A stretch of 64,000 nucleotides of DNA, taken from the NCBI GenBank assembly GCA_033439795.1, contig JAUTDP010000004.1:3534001-3598000 (forward strand). Direction: 5' to 3'. This document shows positions 1 to 11,611 of this stretch, piece by piece. The first letter of the stretch is position 1, and every line of letters starts with the position of its first letter. The translations under genes and the position numbers were made by a program. The notes beneath the pieces were generated by a model. It saw only the letters and a program-made list of their open reading frames with translations. It searched no databases and was not told the origin of the DNA. This DNA is from Sordaria brevicollis (Eukaryota > Ascomycota > Sordariomycetes > Sordariales > Sordariaceae).

Positions 1-3000
1 AGGAGCACCTGAATATGCTTCTATTCACCGAGGTCCAGACCACTCTTCAAGCCCCGCTTGACACCCGCAACTACGGTGCCGTCGAAGTCCTCCTCTCAGC
101 AGGTGCAGATGTCAATTACCATAGGGCCGCCGCATTTTGCACCGCCGTGAAGGCCCCCAGCGCGCCATTGACAGACCAGATGTTGAGACTCAAGCCTACA
201 CCAGAGTCCTTAGCCGAGGCCCTGAAATATGCGCTCAACATAGTGATTCCCAACGACCGTCTAGACTTCACCCGAAAACTTGTTGAGGCCGGGGCTCCGG
301 CTTCCGAAGTAAACAGGGCGTTAAACTACGCTTTACAAACGCACGCTTCCGACTACCAACTTTTTGAGCTCTTGGCGACTTATGCCGACTCGACAGACGG
401 CACAGCGCTCGGTCGCGCGGTAGACAAGCAAGATGCCCGAGCTGTGGAGTTGATTCTGGCCAAGTCTTCACGAAAATACCCCCCAGCGGTCCTCAACACC
501 GCATTTGCAACCGCTATCAAGCTGAAGGACCCCGAGATTTGCGCTTCGCTACTGAAAAGAGGTGTTTCCGGTTCTGATATCTCTAGTGCACTCATCGCCG
601 CGGCCGCCGACGGGAATTTGACGCTCGTGAATCTCTTGATGGGCCACGGAGCCAGTCTCGAGCATCAGGAAGGTCAGGCAATTGTCGAAGCCTGCAAGAG
701 CGCTGCCATACCTGTCTTGAACGCACTCTTGCGCCCTACCGCTCAGGTCAAAAAGCAGACCTTGGTGAAGGGATTCGAGGCAGCAAGCGTAAGCGTGACG
801 GAGCTTAAGGACCGGACAGAGGTGTTCCGCATCCTCCTAGAAAGAGGCGGAGTCGACGGCGAGGTCGTAGACAGACAGCTGGTTGCCGCGGGTACATATG
901 GTGATGAGGGCGGAGGCGAGGCTTTGGTGCGCTTGCTACTTGCGTATGGAGCCGATCCCGACTTTAACTCTGGCGAAGGCATCTGGAACGCGACGAGGGG
1001 TGCGGCGCTGAAGAGTCTCAATTTAATGCTGGGCGTGGAAAAAACAAACGACCGACAAAAGACGCCGTCGCAAGACGTCTTGCTCAAATCACTGAAGGCT
1101 GGCCGAAAGTTGAACCGGGACGCGAGGTATCAAGTCACGGAGTGGCTATTTGCCGCAGGCTTGGAGCCATCAGAGGATGTGCATACTTCGCTGCACAGAG
1201 CGGTGAAGGAGCAAGAGCCTGATGTTCGCTTGATCAAGCTCTTGCTGGCGCATGGTGCTTCGCCTTTGATGAATGGGTGCGAGACGTTGATCGATGCGGC
1301 CCAGTCATTCCAGGTTGAGGTGCTGGAGGCTTTGTTGGCGGTTGATATTCCCGGAAAGGATATATCATGGGCTTTCCAACATGCTTTCACACCGGAGACA
1401 GTTGAGTCTTGGATGACTGAGCAAGGCTTCCAGGTCGCGCAGATGTTGTTGGAGAAGGCCGGCGCAGAGGGTGGTGGTAATGGAGAGGCTTTGTTCCCAG
1501 CTCTGAACGCCGCTGTCGATGCATACGGGACTGAAAAAGAAGCTCTAGCTCGACAGTTTGCCACACTTCTACTACAACACGGGGCGAGCGTCACTTGTGA
1601 AGATGGGCTTGTTCTGCAGAAAGCAGCACAAAAGGCGGATTCGGAGCTGATACAGCTGATCTTGGAGCAGAATCCGGACTCTAGCTCGGTTTCGCTGGCT
1701 TTTCCTTGCCTCTTTGACGCAGACCTTTCGGAGGAAGAGATCTTGGTGCTGATTGAGCTGTTCATTTGCTACAACTATGAAGGAGAGAGGCTGGATGTTA
1801 TGGCCCCGACGGACCCGCCGATTCTGCTACGTGCTCTCGGCAAGTATCCTCGATCAGAAAGGCTGCTACAGACGCTGCTAGATGCCGGCTACTACCATGA
1901 CCCGCTCACTACCATGAGGGTTATGGAGGACGGCGAAGAAGAGCAGGTGAACTTGCTCTTTTGGGCATTGAGCCAGCCTCAGAAGCGCATCAGTAGCAAG
2001 CCCATCGAGCTCCTCATCAACAGAGGCGCAAAGGTCAACTTCGAGACGCGAGTGTCGAAACGGACTCCGCTTATGGTAGCCATAGAGCACCGACGCCTGG
2101 ACCTGGTCAAAGCCCTTCTTCTCGCTGGTGCTGATGCGGATGTTGTTGATGCTGAAGAGAACACCCCGATGTCATTAGCTACTTCCATCGGAGGTGACAT
2201 AGGCACTGATATGATGACACTGCTCTTGGTTGCCGACCCACAGGCAGCTATCAACGACGGTTCCTTGCATAACGCTGCCAGAAAGCTCAACCTGGAAGCC
2301 GTTCAAAGGTTGATCCAGCATGGTCACGATCCTGACTTTCCCAGCGTTGTCCACGGCGGCCGTTCCGCCCTAGGAGAACTGTGTCTCAACGCCGCTGAAG
2401 CTGGCCCGCTCTCCGCCTCCCAAGAGAAGAAAATGGAAAAAGTCATCGCCGAACTGATCAAGTCAGGCACCAACCTCGCCGAGAAGCAAGCCGACGGCAA
2501 ATCCGTCCTTCACCTTGCCCTGCACTCCACCGACCCGCTCCCCATCACCCGCGCCCTCCTCAAAGCCGGTGTCTGGAAAACCATTAACTCCGCCGACCAC
2601 CAATGGACCGACGGCGTCTACACCTACTCGCCCACCCAATACCTCGTCCGCGTCATCCCGCCCAACAGCCGCGACCGCACCGCCCTGCTCGAGCTCCTGA
2701 GATCCTACCGCTGCCGAGACGTCTACTACGCCAACGACGGCCCACAGCCCGAAGGCGCCGTCAACTTGCCGCCCGAACTTCTGCGTGCCGAACGCGAACG
2801 CCGTGCCCGGGCCGAGCGCATCGCCAAAGAGACAGAAGAGCACCAAATCGCCATAGCGCGCACCAAAGAGATCGCCAGCATGCAAAACAAGATCTTCCAA
2901 GCGCGCGCCGAGCTAGAAGACAGCCGCATCCGCCGCCAGCGCGACGAAGAAATCGAAGCCGTGCGCAGCCGGCAGGCGGTCGAAGAAGAAGGGTTCGCAG

Positions 3001-3377
3001 CGGAGTTGGCGCGCCGCAAGGCCGAGAGGGAGGCGAGCATGAAGCATGAGCGGCAACTGCTCGAGGCCGGACTAACGAGGGCGAGGCTGGTGAGTGAGGC
3101 GGAGCTAGAGATGGAGGAGAGGAAGCAGGGGCAGACGAAGCAGTGGGAGGCGCAGAGGTTGCAGGCGGCGAAGCAGTTAAGTGAAGTTAGGGTGCAGGAA
3201 CGGAGGGAGATGGAGAGGATTGAGGCGGCGAGTGATGCGAGGATGGTGAAGAGGTTGGGTGAGCATAAGAAGCTTGTGGAGAGCCAGGAGAGGTTGGCGA
3301 GGAGCTTGAATGGGGCGGTGCCGGCTGGCGCGAACGGGAGGAGGCAGGTTGGGTATATTACTGGGGAGTTGGATTGA
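1..3377 (+). CDS. Large ankyrin-repeat protein with C-terminal coiled coil (5'-truncated by window)
   Basis: The reading frame is open to the left edge (three in-frame codons precede the first ATG at 15), so the start probably lies outside the window. About 1,120 residues are visible, ending at TGA 3375-3377, with no intron needed. Residues about 20-880 are degenerate ankyrin units, recognisable by recurring LLL-x-GA-x-x lines such as VEVLLSAGADVN, LLMGHGASLE, LLLAYGADPD, LLLAHGASP and ALLLAGADADVVD. Residues about 900-1090 are a charged Arg/Glu/Gln-rich helix predicted to form a coiled coil (RAERERRARAERIAKETEEH and following). Ankyrin stacks bind proteins, so a scaffold role is inferred. 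No catalytic domain is visible, but an N-terminal NACHT or similar module outside the window cannot be excluded. The coding frame is sure; the function is unknown. Confidence 0.85.
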   Translation, partial: EHLNMLLFTEVQTTLQAPLDTRNYGAVEVLLSAGADVNYHRAAAFCTAVKAPSAPLTDQMLRLKPTPESLAEALKYALNIVIPNDRLDFTRKLVEAGAPASEVNRALNYALQTHASDYQLFELLATYADSTDGTALGRAVDKQDARAVELILAKSSRKYPPAVLNTAFATAIKLKDPEICASLLKRGVSGSDISSALIAAAADGNLTLVNLLMGHGASLEHQEGQAIVEACKSAAIPVLNALLRPTAQVKKQTLVKGFEAASVSVTELKDRTEVFRILLERGGVDGEVVDRQLVAAGTYGDEGGGEALVRLLLAYGADPDFNSGEGIWNATRGAALKSLNLMLGVEKTNDRQKTPSQDVLLKSLKAGRKLNRDARYQVTEWLFAAGLEPSEDVHTSLHRAVKEQEPDVRLIKLLLAHGASPLMNGCETLIDAAQSFQVEVLEALLAVDIPGKDISWAFQHAFTPETVESWMTEQGFQVAQMLLEKAGAEGGGNGEALFPALNAAVDAYGTEKEALARQFATLLLQHGASVTCEDGLVLQKAAQKADSELIQLILEQNPDSSSVSLAFPCLFDADLSEEEILVLIELFICYNYEGERLDVMAPTDPPILLRALGKYPRSERLLQTLLDAGYYHDPLTTMRVMEDGEEEQVNLLFWALSQPQKRISSKPIELLINRGAKVNFETRVSKRTPLMVAIEHRRLDLVKALLLAGADADVVDAEENTPMSLATSIGGDIGTDMMTLLLVADPQAAINDGSLHNAARKLNLEAVQRLIQHGHDPDFPSVVHGGRSALGELCLNAAEAGPLSASQEKKMEKVIAELIKSGTNLAEKQADGKSVLHLALHSTDPLPITRALLKAGVWKTINSADHQWTDGVYTYSPTQYLVRVIPPNSRDRTALLELLRSYRCRDVYYANDGPQPEGAVNLPPELLRAERERRARAERIAKETEEHQIAIARTKEIASMQNKIFQARAELEDSRIRRQRDEEIEAVRSRQAVEEEGFAAELARRKAEREASMKHERQLLEAGLTRARLVSEAELEMEERKQGQTKQWEAQRLQAAKQLSEVRVQERREMERIEAASDARMVKRLGEHKKLVESQERLARSLNGAVPAGANGRRQVGYITGELD

Positions 3378-3588
3378 GAGGTATTATGCCAATAATGGTG
3401 ATGGTGAGTGGAAGCGTGAAATCACGATATCATGTTCTGGATGGCGTTTGTATTTACTTTCAGCGTACTCTCAGATTGATCCCAGAAGGCGGTCAACTTT
3501 GTCCCCATTGTCAGTCGCTTTCCGCAAATATGTCCCCAAATCGAGTGAAAAGCTTGAAGGATCTTTTTCTCATCTGAACCCAACCCCG

Positions 3589-3607
3589 CCCCCCCCCCCC
3601 CCCCCCC
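3589..3607. repeat. Poly-C tract (19 C)
   Basis: An uninterrupted run of 19 C lies about 210 bp downstream of the ankyrin gene stop, in presumed 3' UTR or intergenic DNA. The run length may be affected by sequencing or assembly. The complementary strand is a G run. Confidence 0.9.
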
Positions 3608-4213
3608 AACACCCTTAGGTTCAATAGTCAGCAGGAGTCGCAAGAGATGCAAACAGATGCAACATCGGAGTAGTGCTTGCAATGGGATGGGGTTTGCTTT
3701 TATCCAAAAAGACAAGTCACAAGCTTAGAATCTGTCAGCCTGCTGTCCCGTTGAACGAAAGACGAGGGACGATGGTCCGCACCAGTACATGAGACCAAAA
3801 GCCACTATTCTTGTTTGATACAAGGGCTTTGCAGATAACGCCAGAAAAAACATGTTACTAATCCTGGATCCAAGCCGAAAACAGCTCGTTTCGGTGGTAT
3901 TTTTGCTGAAGGCTTCCATGGGATATCCTTCGACTCGAAGTTGACTCGGGATAAAACAGCCTCGAAGCTGTGCAATCTGTCCAAGCTACTGATGACAAAC
4001 GGTTCTTCTCCTAGGATACCAGATGGCTCCCATGCGGCATGAGCATGACGGTAAGATATTCCGCTGGACTTAAGATGACACATCTCTGAGTGAGACGACA
4101 AATCGGAGTGCGAAAGAGGTTATGGGACGGCAAACACAGTTTCCGGCCCTCGAGCATGAGATAGATTGTCCTCATGGTCGTCATATTTCCCACTCTCTCT
4201 CCTCCATACCGTC

Positions 4214-4221
4214 TATATAAA
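4214..4221 (+). promoter_or_regulatory. TATA-like box upstream of the SNF2/RING gene
   Basis: TATATAAA lies about 350 bp before the proposed start codon. It is followed by a pyrimidine-rich stretch (CT repeats at 4243-4275), a common arrangement at fungal transcription starts. The interpretation is by motif only. Confidence 0.4.
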
Positions 4222-4567
4222 CTCCCACTCCTCCCGAGACCCCATCTTTCTTCTCGCTCTCTCTCTTCTCTCACGCAACCCTCTCCGCCTACTTTTTCCA
4301 TACCGGATCGTGGCTTGACTTCACAAACTCCAACTCAGGACCAGTCTTGCCCTAGTCACCAGTGATGACGGTTGCCCAGGGTGGGCTCACTCACTGAAGT
4401 CTCACCCACGCTTCCTTTACTTCAAAATCCCCTTCCGGTGAGTATCTGTCCTCCCCCTTTTGTGTTAAATGGTTCACCTCATCTGGATCACTCTGGGTTC
4501 ACTTTCTGTCCTGTTCAAGCCTTTTCTAACGCATATAGCTAGCAGCGCCGCACAGCAAAGCTGGGTT

Positions 4568-7500
4568 ATGATGGACGAATCGACCTACCCTCGGTCTGGA
4601 CTCAGAAAACCTATACACCCTTTTGATCACAGGTTGGTCGTTCTGCTCACACTCTGACATTACTCGGTGCTAACTAGGCTTTGATCACAGTAATCCACGC
4701 AATCTGCCTTCAAGCATCATGGAGGAAAGACCCAACAGTGTACCTGTGGGTTTTGGTCAAGTCCGGACTTGGCAGGACCCGGAAATCGACAGTGCGGCAC
4801 AACAGAACCGCAGCTCAGCTATCCCTATCATGTCGTCCATCGAGGTTCCGGACGATGAAGAGGACAGCCTTTTTGTCAGTAACGGACCGCAAACTGAGCT
4901 CGAAGTCGTCGGCGGCGATGGAGATCCAGCTTCCTGTCTGTACAGCGCTTCTAGGATCACAAGCAGGGATGATGAAGACCAAATCGACGGTGGTGAAGAC
5001 TCAACTGCGGCTCAAACACAGCCCACCCCTTCCCATTCTGGAAGGTCAAGTGAAAGAGTCCAGAAAACATTCTCGAACTTTGCGTTCAAGACAGGCCGTC
5101 AGAGCTCAGCTTCTTCTGCGATGTCAAAGCATTCTCAGATACCCCAAAACGTTGGGTCAGAACGGGGCCAAGCTGTCAAGTCCTTTGGCTACGACTCCGA
5201 CGAGGATTATGCCAGCTTGGACGAAACAGAAATGTTGGAGGAGCTGGATCTCCGCAGAAACGAGAGGACGCTTTTGGTGACCCGCATGGCAAAAGGGAAG
5301 ACGTCCCATAGGGCGGAGAATAGACTGGCGAGCTTGAACGAACAGATTTTCAAGCTATGTCAGCGGCTTGGCGTCCAAGAAACTAATAACGCCGCGAATC
5401 CGGAGCCGAAGATTGATCCGGAGCCTGAGATCAATCCGGAGCCTGCGATTATCGAGATATCTTCGTCACCTGAAGCACAAATCCAGCCGAGCGGTACCGA
5501 AGAATACATCGCGCCCCGAGGAGCGCGCGAGTTGCCCAAACCCGCGAATGACCTGAAGCGCAAACGGGCGACCTCTCGCAAAAGTCCGGTGCGACAGGCT
5601 CGGAAAAAGGCAACAACTCAGGCCTCGAATAAGCATAACTCGAATAAAAAGGAGTTGTATGATATGCTTGTTGAGCATGATCCTATCAAGGCCAGGGCAC
5701 AGATGGGAGAGCTCCGGACTTTAGATGCGTTCGAGGCTCAAGACTGGGCCTCGCAGAAAAAGCAGCTCAATATTGCAAAGAAAACAGACCCTGCAATTGA
5801 CAAGCACCGTTACAAAAAGGACATGGAGCTGCTATCAAAGGCCAGGGTTGCATTCGGAAAATCGAACTGGACTGTCGATGGCGCCAACTGGAAGATCAAA
5901 GGCCTTCTATCACCCCTGATGCCGTACCAATTCGCAGCAGCAGGATGGATGCTCACACGAGAAAAACAGAATCCTCAAGCGCCTAGTGGGATCCTGGCGG
6001 ATTCTGTCGGACTTGGAAAGACCATTCAGACACTGGCATGCATCATAGGAAATCCGCCGTCCGCGGAAGATATTGCCAACAAATGCAAGACAACTCTAGT
6101 TGTAGCACCCGCCAATACCGTTCGAGTATGGCTCGACGAACTATCAAAGCATACCGACAACCTGCACTACGGAAAATATCATTCCACGCGGCAGAATCGG
6201 ATGCATGCTCATGATATCGAGAGGATGGATGTCGTCGTTGTCTCTTACAACAAACTCATTGAGGAGCTGGCAGACAAAAACTTCATCAAGGAGCTGGACA
6301 CCACCAAAAAAGGGCAAGAACCGCTGACTAAAAGTGAGCGTGACCGCCTGGTGCGTAGGGAATCCAAAGAGATCTTCAAGCCATCCTATTACCGCGTGAT
6401 TTTGGACGAGGCTCACACCATTAAGAATCACTTGACACGGTCATCCCATGCTTGTCGTGCTCTAAAGAGTCGGTACCGATGGGCACTAACAGCCACGCCC
6501 ATTCACAACAACCTTGAGGAGCTATTCCCATATTTCAACTTCATTGGAATTCCGAAAAGTGATAACCTCGCAATGTTCAAGAAAGAGTTTGGCCTTGGGC
6601 GAAAGAACAACAAAGACAATGGGAAGTTTCACCAGACTGTGAAGGACATGACGATGAAACGAAGCATCCAAACTATATTCCTAGGCAAAGCTATATTCGA
6701 CATCCCGAACACTCATCCGTTACCGAATTACATTATTCGGCTATCAGCCGAGGAGCAACTGATTTACCGGCGCGTTGAGGGAATTCTAAGGGAAGAGTTC
6801 AACAAAAAACTAAAAAGGAAAGAAGTAATCACAGTCACCATCCTTCACCAATTCCGCGAGAAGGCACTCAGGCTTCGTATGGCAACAGCCCATCCTTTTC
6901 TCTTGGAGTCAATGATGTGGGATACCTTCACCCCCTCGCACCTCATTTCTCTCGAAAGAGACCTTGCGAAACTCCGTAAAGAGCAGAACCAGCCGTTCCT
7001 TTCACAGACGCAGCGTTGGTGTGCCACTGCACTCCAAAACTGCTCCGAACACATGGCGACCAGCGAAACACCGGTCGAGCCAAATGGATCATACGCTTCG
7101 ACTCCATTTGATATGGAGAGCCAAATCTCATATATCAAAAAACTGAAGATGACCAAGGATTCCATATGTGTAGTTTGCAGTCGTCCAGTTGCCAACCCTG
7201 GGAAAAACATCTGTCTCCACGTGGCATGCTATGGTTGCATGATGAAGCATGTTCAAAAAGACATCAAAGAATCCGAATGCCCCAAGTGCGGCGTCAAGAT
7301 TGATATGACCTATTTCTTGGAGACCGTGACAACGAATGGGGACCATGATCACAAGCACACCGGACAGGGCCAAGTCAGAAAGAGCCCGAAAGGCTGCCAT
7401 GAGTTAGGAGATGATGCCAACGGTTTTCAACCGCTAGGAAATCCCCGAAACGCGTATTTTCTTGACATGGCCGACAAGTCTGATCAGATGCTCCTCGCAC

Positions 7501-8229
7501 CAAGTGCGAAGACGACTGCGGTTAGGGATATCATTTTGGAGTGGCAGAAATCCAATCCTGACGATAAGATCATTGTCTTCACCCAGTGGGTTGTAGCCGG
7601 ACGCATCCTGGGCCGCATCCTCCAACAGGAGAAGATCAAGTTCCTCTACCTCTTTGGAGGCATGCTGCAAGGGGATAAGGAGGACCAACTGAGAGATTTC
7701 AGAGAGGACCCTTCGATCAAAGTCATGGTAAGTTTACACACTTTTTACTATGTTGTTTCGTGACAGGTCTGAGCCTCTGCTAACAATTATACCTCTCCAG
7801 GTCGCCTCTTTGATGTGCGCTGGACAGTCATTGAACCTGCAATGCGCGAACAGAATCATTATGATCGACCTATGGTGGCACGAAGGTCTCGAAACTCAAG
7901 CATTTGGCAGAGTTTTTCGCTACGGACAAAAAAAAGAGACCTACTACGTCCGGATACTGGCTGAGAACACCATTGACTTCAGGCTTCTTGGTAAGCAAGA
8001 GGATAAGAGAAACGTTATCAAGAAAGCCGTTACCGAGTTTGACAGCACAAAGATTGAGGTCACATTTGAGGATGTCGCCAGCCTCTTTGGTCGTTTGGTG
8101 ACTGACGAAAAGGGCAATAAGATGATCGAGGCCGACTACCACGAGGATGATGATGACATCAACAATAATGAGGGTGATGGGGATTCTGACAACCTCGACA
8201 CCGACACTGAAGATCCTGAATTACCGTAA
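4568..8229 (+). CDS. SNF2-family ATPase with embedded RING finger (Rad5/Rad16-like)
   Basis: Proposed exons are 4568-4632, 4691-7727 and 7801-8229 (1,176 aa). The second intron (GTAAGT...CTAAC...CAG) is clear. The first is inferred because it joins an upstream ATG in frame; a simpler start is the ATG at 4719, which has a good Kozak context and gives 1,145 aa. The acidic, Ser-rich N-terminus is followed by helicase lobe 1 with a Walker A motif (GLGKT, Lys about 465) and DEAH (about 594-597). A C3HC4-type RING (CVVC...CLHVACYGC...CPKC) sits near residues 850-890 between the lobes. Lobe 2 follows (IIVFTQWV, then SLNLQCANRI, then QAFGRVFRYGQ). SNF2 proteins with a RING in this place are DNA translocases that also act as ubiquitin ligases in DNA-damage tolerance or repair. 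Lobe motifs differ from canonical Rad5 (DSVGLGKT instead of DE-x-GLGKT; GRVFRYGQ instead of DR-x-HR-x-GQ), so it is probably a fungal side branch and not Rad5 itself. Confidence 0.85.
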
Positions 8230-8843
8230 CTATTTTCCTGATTCCTCGGGGCATGGGATTGTGGAGGATCGATATCAGTCATTCGCCGTTGCTTTTTTTC
8301 TTCTTCTCATAACTTTCCATTTCTGCGCTTCTTCCTGTTTTTTTTTTCTTTTTTCTTTTTCTTTCTTTTTCTTTTCGTTTTATGTGCTTTCAAATTTGGT
8401 TCTTCCACTATTCCTTTATCAACGGACGATTTCTCACATACATTATTCTGGAGTGCGAAACTACAGAATCAAACACACAGCGTTCATATCGTGAATTCAT
8501 GGACTAGCAGAGGAATTTCGGGGGCATGTTCTTGCCATTTTGTCATTTCTTACACTACTGGTAGCCAGTTGCTGGCTAGAGGTAGTTTTCTACTATGGAA
8601 TGGACTTGCATAGTTTGCCTGTGTTTCCTCGGGGTTGGAGAAAGGGTACGTAGATTTGAAACGGGCAAAGCGAGTATATAGGCAGGTACGCGGTGTGCTT
8701 CATACGCATTCGCTTGGCTTCAGATGCCCATCTCAGCTACTTCACAAGTACTCTTAAAGCTAACATAGACAAATATCTTCGCTAAACAACAGTTCTTCAA
8801 CTGAGTGAAACAGACGCTTTTACCATGACATAACCCGCATCGC
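8230..8843. other. Convergent intergenic region, polypyrimidine-rich
   Basis: This is the space between the convergent SNF2 and MFS genes. A T/C-rich tract at about 8328-8385 probably lies in the SNF2 3' UTR. No gene is seen. Confidence 0.6.
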
Positions 8844-10624
8844 TTAGACCCTCCTAGCAACAAACAGCTTTCTAGGAGACCACATCCCAGCAGCCGAGCT
8901 CCTCAGCTCGCCCAAAACCGCCACTCCCGCGCTTCTTCCCGAGGCCATCACACCTTCTTCCAAATCATCCTCCGTCCGAGTCTCCTCCCCAGACCTCCTA
9001 TGGCCGTCCGTATGTAGTCCACTACCTGAACCTTCTGCCTTCCTCTCAATCTCACAAATCTGCCAGCTTCTCAGCAGCATAAGCAAAGCGGTGCCTCCCA
9101 AGAACGTGCAACCGACAAAGATCTGACCCGGCATGAACTTGTTGACGCCGTCTCCGCCCTTGACGAGCTGAAGCGCAATGGCTTCGCCAAAAGTGGTAGG
9201 AATCACCAGCGCGAAGCAAATAGTACCAAAGATGGCACTGCTTTCGGCCAAACTGACTGTTTCAGCTAGGATGGGGTTCACAGTTGCCCAGAAACAACCG
9301 CCTCCTGCGCCGACGGCCAGGGCAAAGATTATCAAACCTACGTACGAGCGGGCGAGGATCCAAAGGGTGAGGCAGAGGACGGCGCTGGAGGAGCAACAGA
9401 GGAGGGCGAGGTTGATGCGGCCGAAGCGGTCGCTTAGGGCGCTGTTGTAAGTGACAGATGGTTAGTAAAAGATCGGGAATGGGCTGGAGAGGCATGACAG
9501 GAGGACAATAATAGAGGACTAGACTTACCCGACAAGCGGACGCCCGACACCCACTCCCAAACTCAACAAGGCGTTAACTATAGATCCTTGAGATGGAGTG
9601 AGACCGATGCTGGTTGCGTAACTCGGCAGCGAGTACCACAACGTGATGTAGCCAAACTCAGTGATGAAACCCCAAAGAAGGATAAGGAGGACCTGAGTAC
9701 GGCCAAAGTCGCGGATGTTGAAGGATCGACGCTTCGACACACCGGCTGTGGAGAAAGTGATAGGCCGCTCACGGCAGAGGAAGGCGCAAATAATGTTGCA
9801 AGCGACCGAGACAAGGGCAAGAATTCGCCAGGTCCATTCCAGGCTGGTAACATGGAGGAGTTTGTTGGTGATGAGGTTCCACGCAATACCACCGCCTGCT
9901 CCGGCTGTTGCGATGCCGACAGCCAGGCTGCGGTGACGGGAAAACCATGGTGGGAGAAGACCCATAGCCTGTGACGTCCGTTTTTCGTCAGCATTCCAGA
10001 TTTTTGGTAGCTGATGATGAAAAAGAGCCACTGTCAAATACTCACCGGGATATAAAGCAACCCAAACCCAAACCCCATAGCTAAGCCGACGCTCATGAAA
10101 AGATGCCAGACCCTGCTCGCCGCGCTCGCAGCAAACAACCCAGCAAAGACCAACCCACTCCCCATCAGCATCGTGTACCTGGTTCCGATCGTCTTTTGAA
10201 TGGCGCTAATAACGGGACCCAAGATCAAAGCCAGCGCCACTGACAAGCCTCCGATCAGGGCATACTCGAACTCGCTCGCTTCCGGAAAGGTGCTCTCGCG
10301 CATGTACATGTCCATGAAAACACCCCAGGCACTGTTGATACCCCAGGTATTGACGTTGATGAAGAATACTGCCGCCGTGACGACCCATCCGTAGCCGCCA
10401 TCGGGAGGAATGTCTTCTACCAGGGCGATGGTGGCTGGGTCGATGCCTTCAGGCGTAGGAGTGCCGCCTGCGGCTCGTAGAGTTTCCGGGTCTGATTCTT
10501 GTCCAGAGACGAAAGCTGCATGGTGGCTTCGGTTGGCGAGTTCGATGGCATCTGGACCGAGATGTGGAGGGTTTTGTTGTGCATGTGCTGCTGGTGTTGT
10601 CGTGTCGAAGAGAACGGACGACAT
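8844..10624 (-). CDS. MFS transporter, monocarboxylate-transporter type
   Basis: Three exons on the minus strand: 10624-10046, 9968-9529 and 9441-8844 (538 aa). Both introns have canonical donors (GTGAGT, GTAAGT), branch sites (CTGAC, CTAAC) and CAG acceptors, and phases match. A polar N-terminus of about 75 residues is followed by the DGGYGWVV motif at the first membrane helix. This resembles the DGG-x-GW signature of SLC16/MCH monocarboxylate-permease-like proteins. About 12 hydrophobic helices are visible, with a loop between helices 6 and 7 (CRERPITFS...) and a polar cytosolic tail. It is likely a plasma-membrane carboxylate or related solute carrier. Yeast homologues of this type (Mch proteins) are not all lactate transporters, so the substrate is open. 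Confidence 0.88.
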
Positions 10625-11611
10625 GGTGAAGTACCTGTACGGAATACGGGTGTTGAAGGTCCCGTTGGAAAGAGAAAAAAAAACAAAAGAATAGGCAACG
10701 AAACCTAAAGATAGTAAAAGAGAATGGCTTTCACATCGTCACAAAGAAGATGGGAGTATATAAGCTCGTCTTTGATATATGCAAAGCCGTTACTACCAAC
10801 CGAGACTTACACGGGAATAGACTGATCCTTGTCATGGGCCTAGGCGGGTCCAGATTCGGTACTATAGAGAAAAGGAAAAAAACAGTTAAAATCCTCGAAG
10901 CAACCATCCTCTACCCCACACACCGCTGGCCGAAAGTCGGAGGAAAAGAGCTATCGGTGTGAAAAAGTTACGTGTGAGTGGTTGTCTTTCCCATGTTGAC
11001 ATCGCGAGAAGCTGTGGGAAACATGCAGGTTCCACTCAAAGACCGTAGATAGCCGCAATATCCACCCACGTTTCTTTTGAAGATATTCAAATCTTCTGGA
11101 AGTTCTCTAGACTTTGGACCGTTTCTTTCCACGATGGATCCATATCATGACGATAGCCTGTCATGAATTCTTTCTAGAACAGGCATAATGCTCTCCCGGG
11201 TAATCAAACATCCCGTCCTATTGGTTGATATTGACGATTTGGCACAGCGATGTTCTCCGATTGGTTCCACCCGGCTTTGTAAATACCCCTGAACAGGTGT
11301 TGTTGGTCGGCTTTTCTCAAGTGTTGGGTCACCCAACACCAAACACTTCGCATACCAACAGCTGAAGAGTATCATCTGTGAACAAAGAGAGGTATATTGA
11401 TGATGCCGTCTCATTAAGGTAGAAACAGACATCTTCCAAGTATCGCATCCAACTATCTTGCAACTCTTCATCCTTTCTTCCGTCATAGTCCACACTCCAC
11501 AGCACTTCGCCCTACATCTCTTCATTCCAACTGTCCAACCCCATGGTTCTGTCCCAGCAACCCCCCAAGATCAACCCAAAGGCTACAACTTTTCATGCCC
11601 TGAAGGGCTCC
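10625..11611. other. Intergenic region
   Basis: It holds the upstream region of the MFS gene and the downstream region of the small secreted-protein gene. No ORF with coding character, RNA gene or repeat is recognised. Confidence 0.5.

Larger units (their letters stand above)
3378..4567. other. Intergenic region and SNF2-gene promoter
   Basis: No ORF with coding character is seen. The right part contains the TATA-like site and CT-rich stretch listed separately, and a likely 5'-UTR intron from GTGAGT at 4439 to a TAG at about 4540, with the branch site CTAAC near 4527. Confidence 0.6.
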
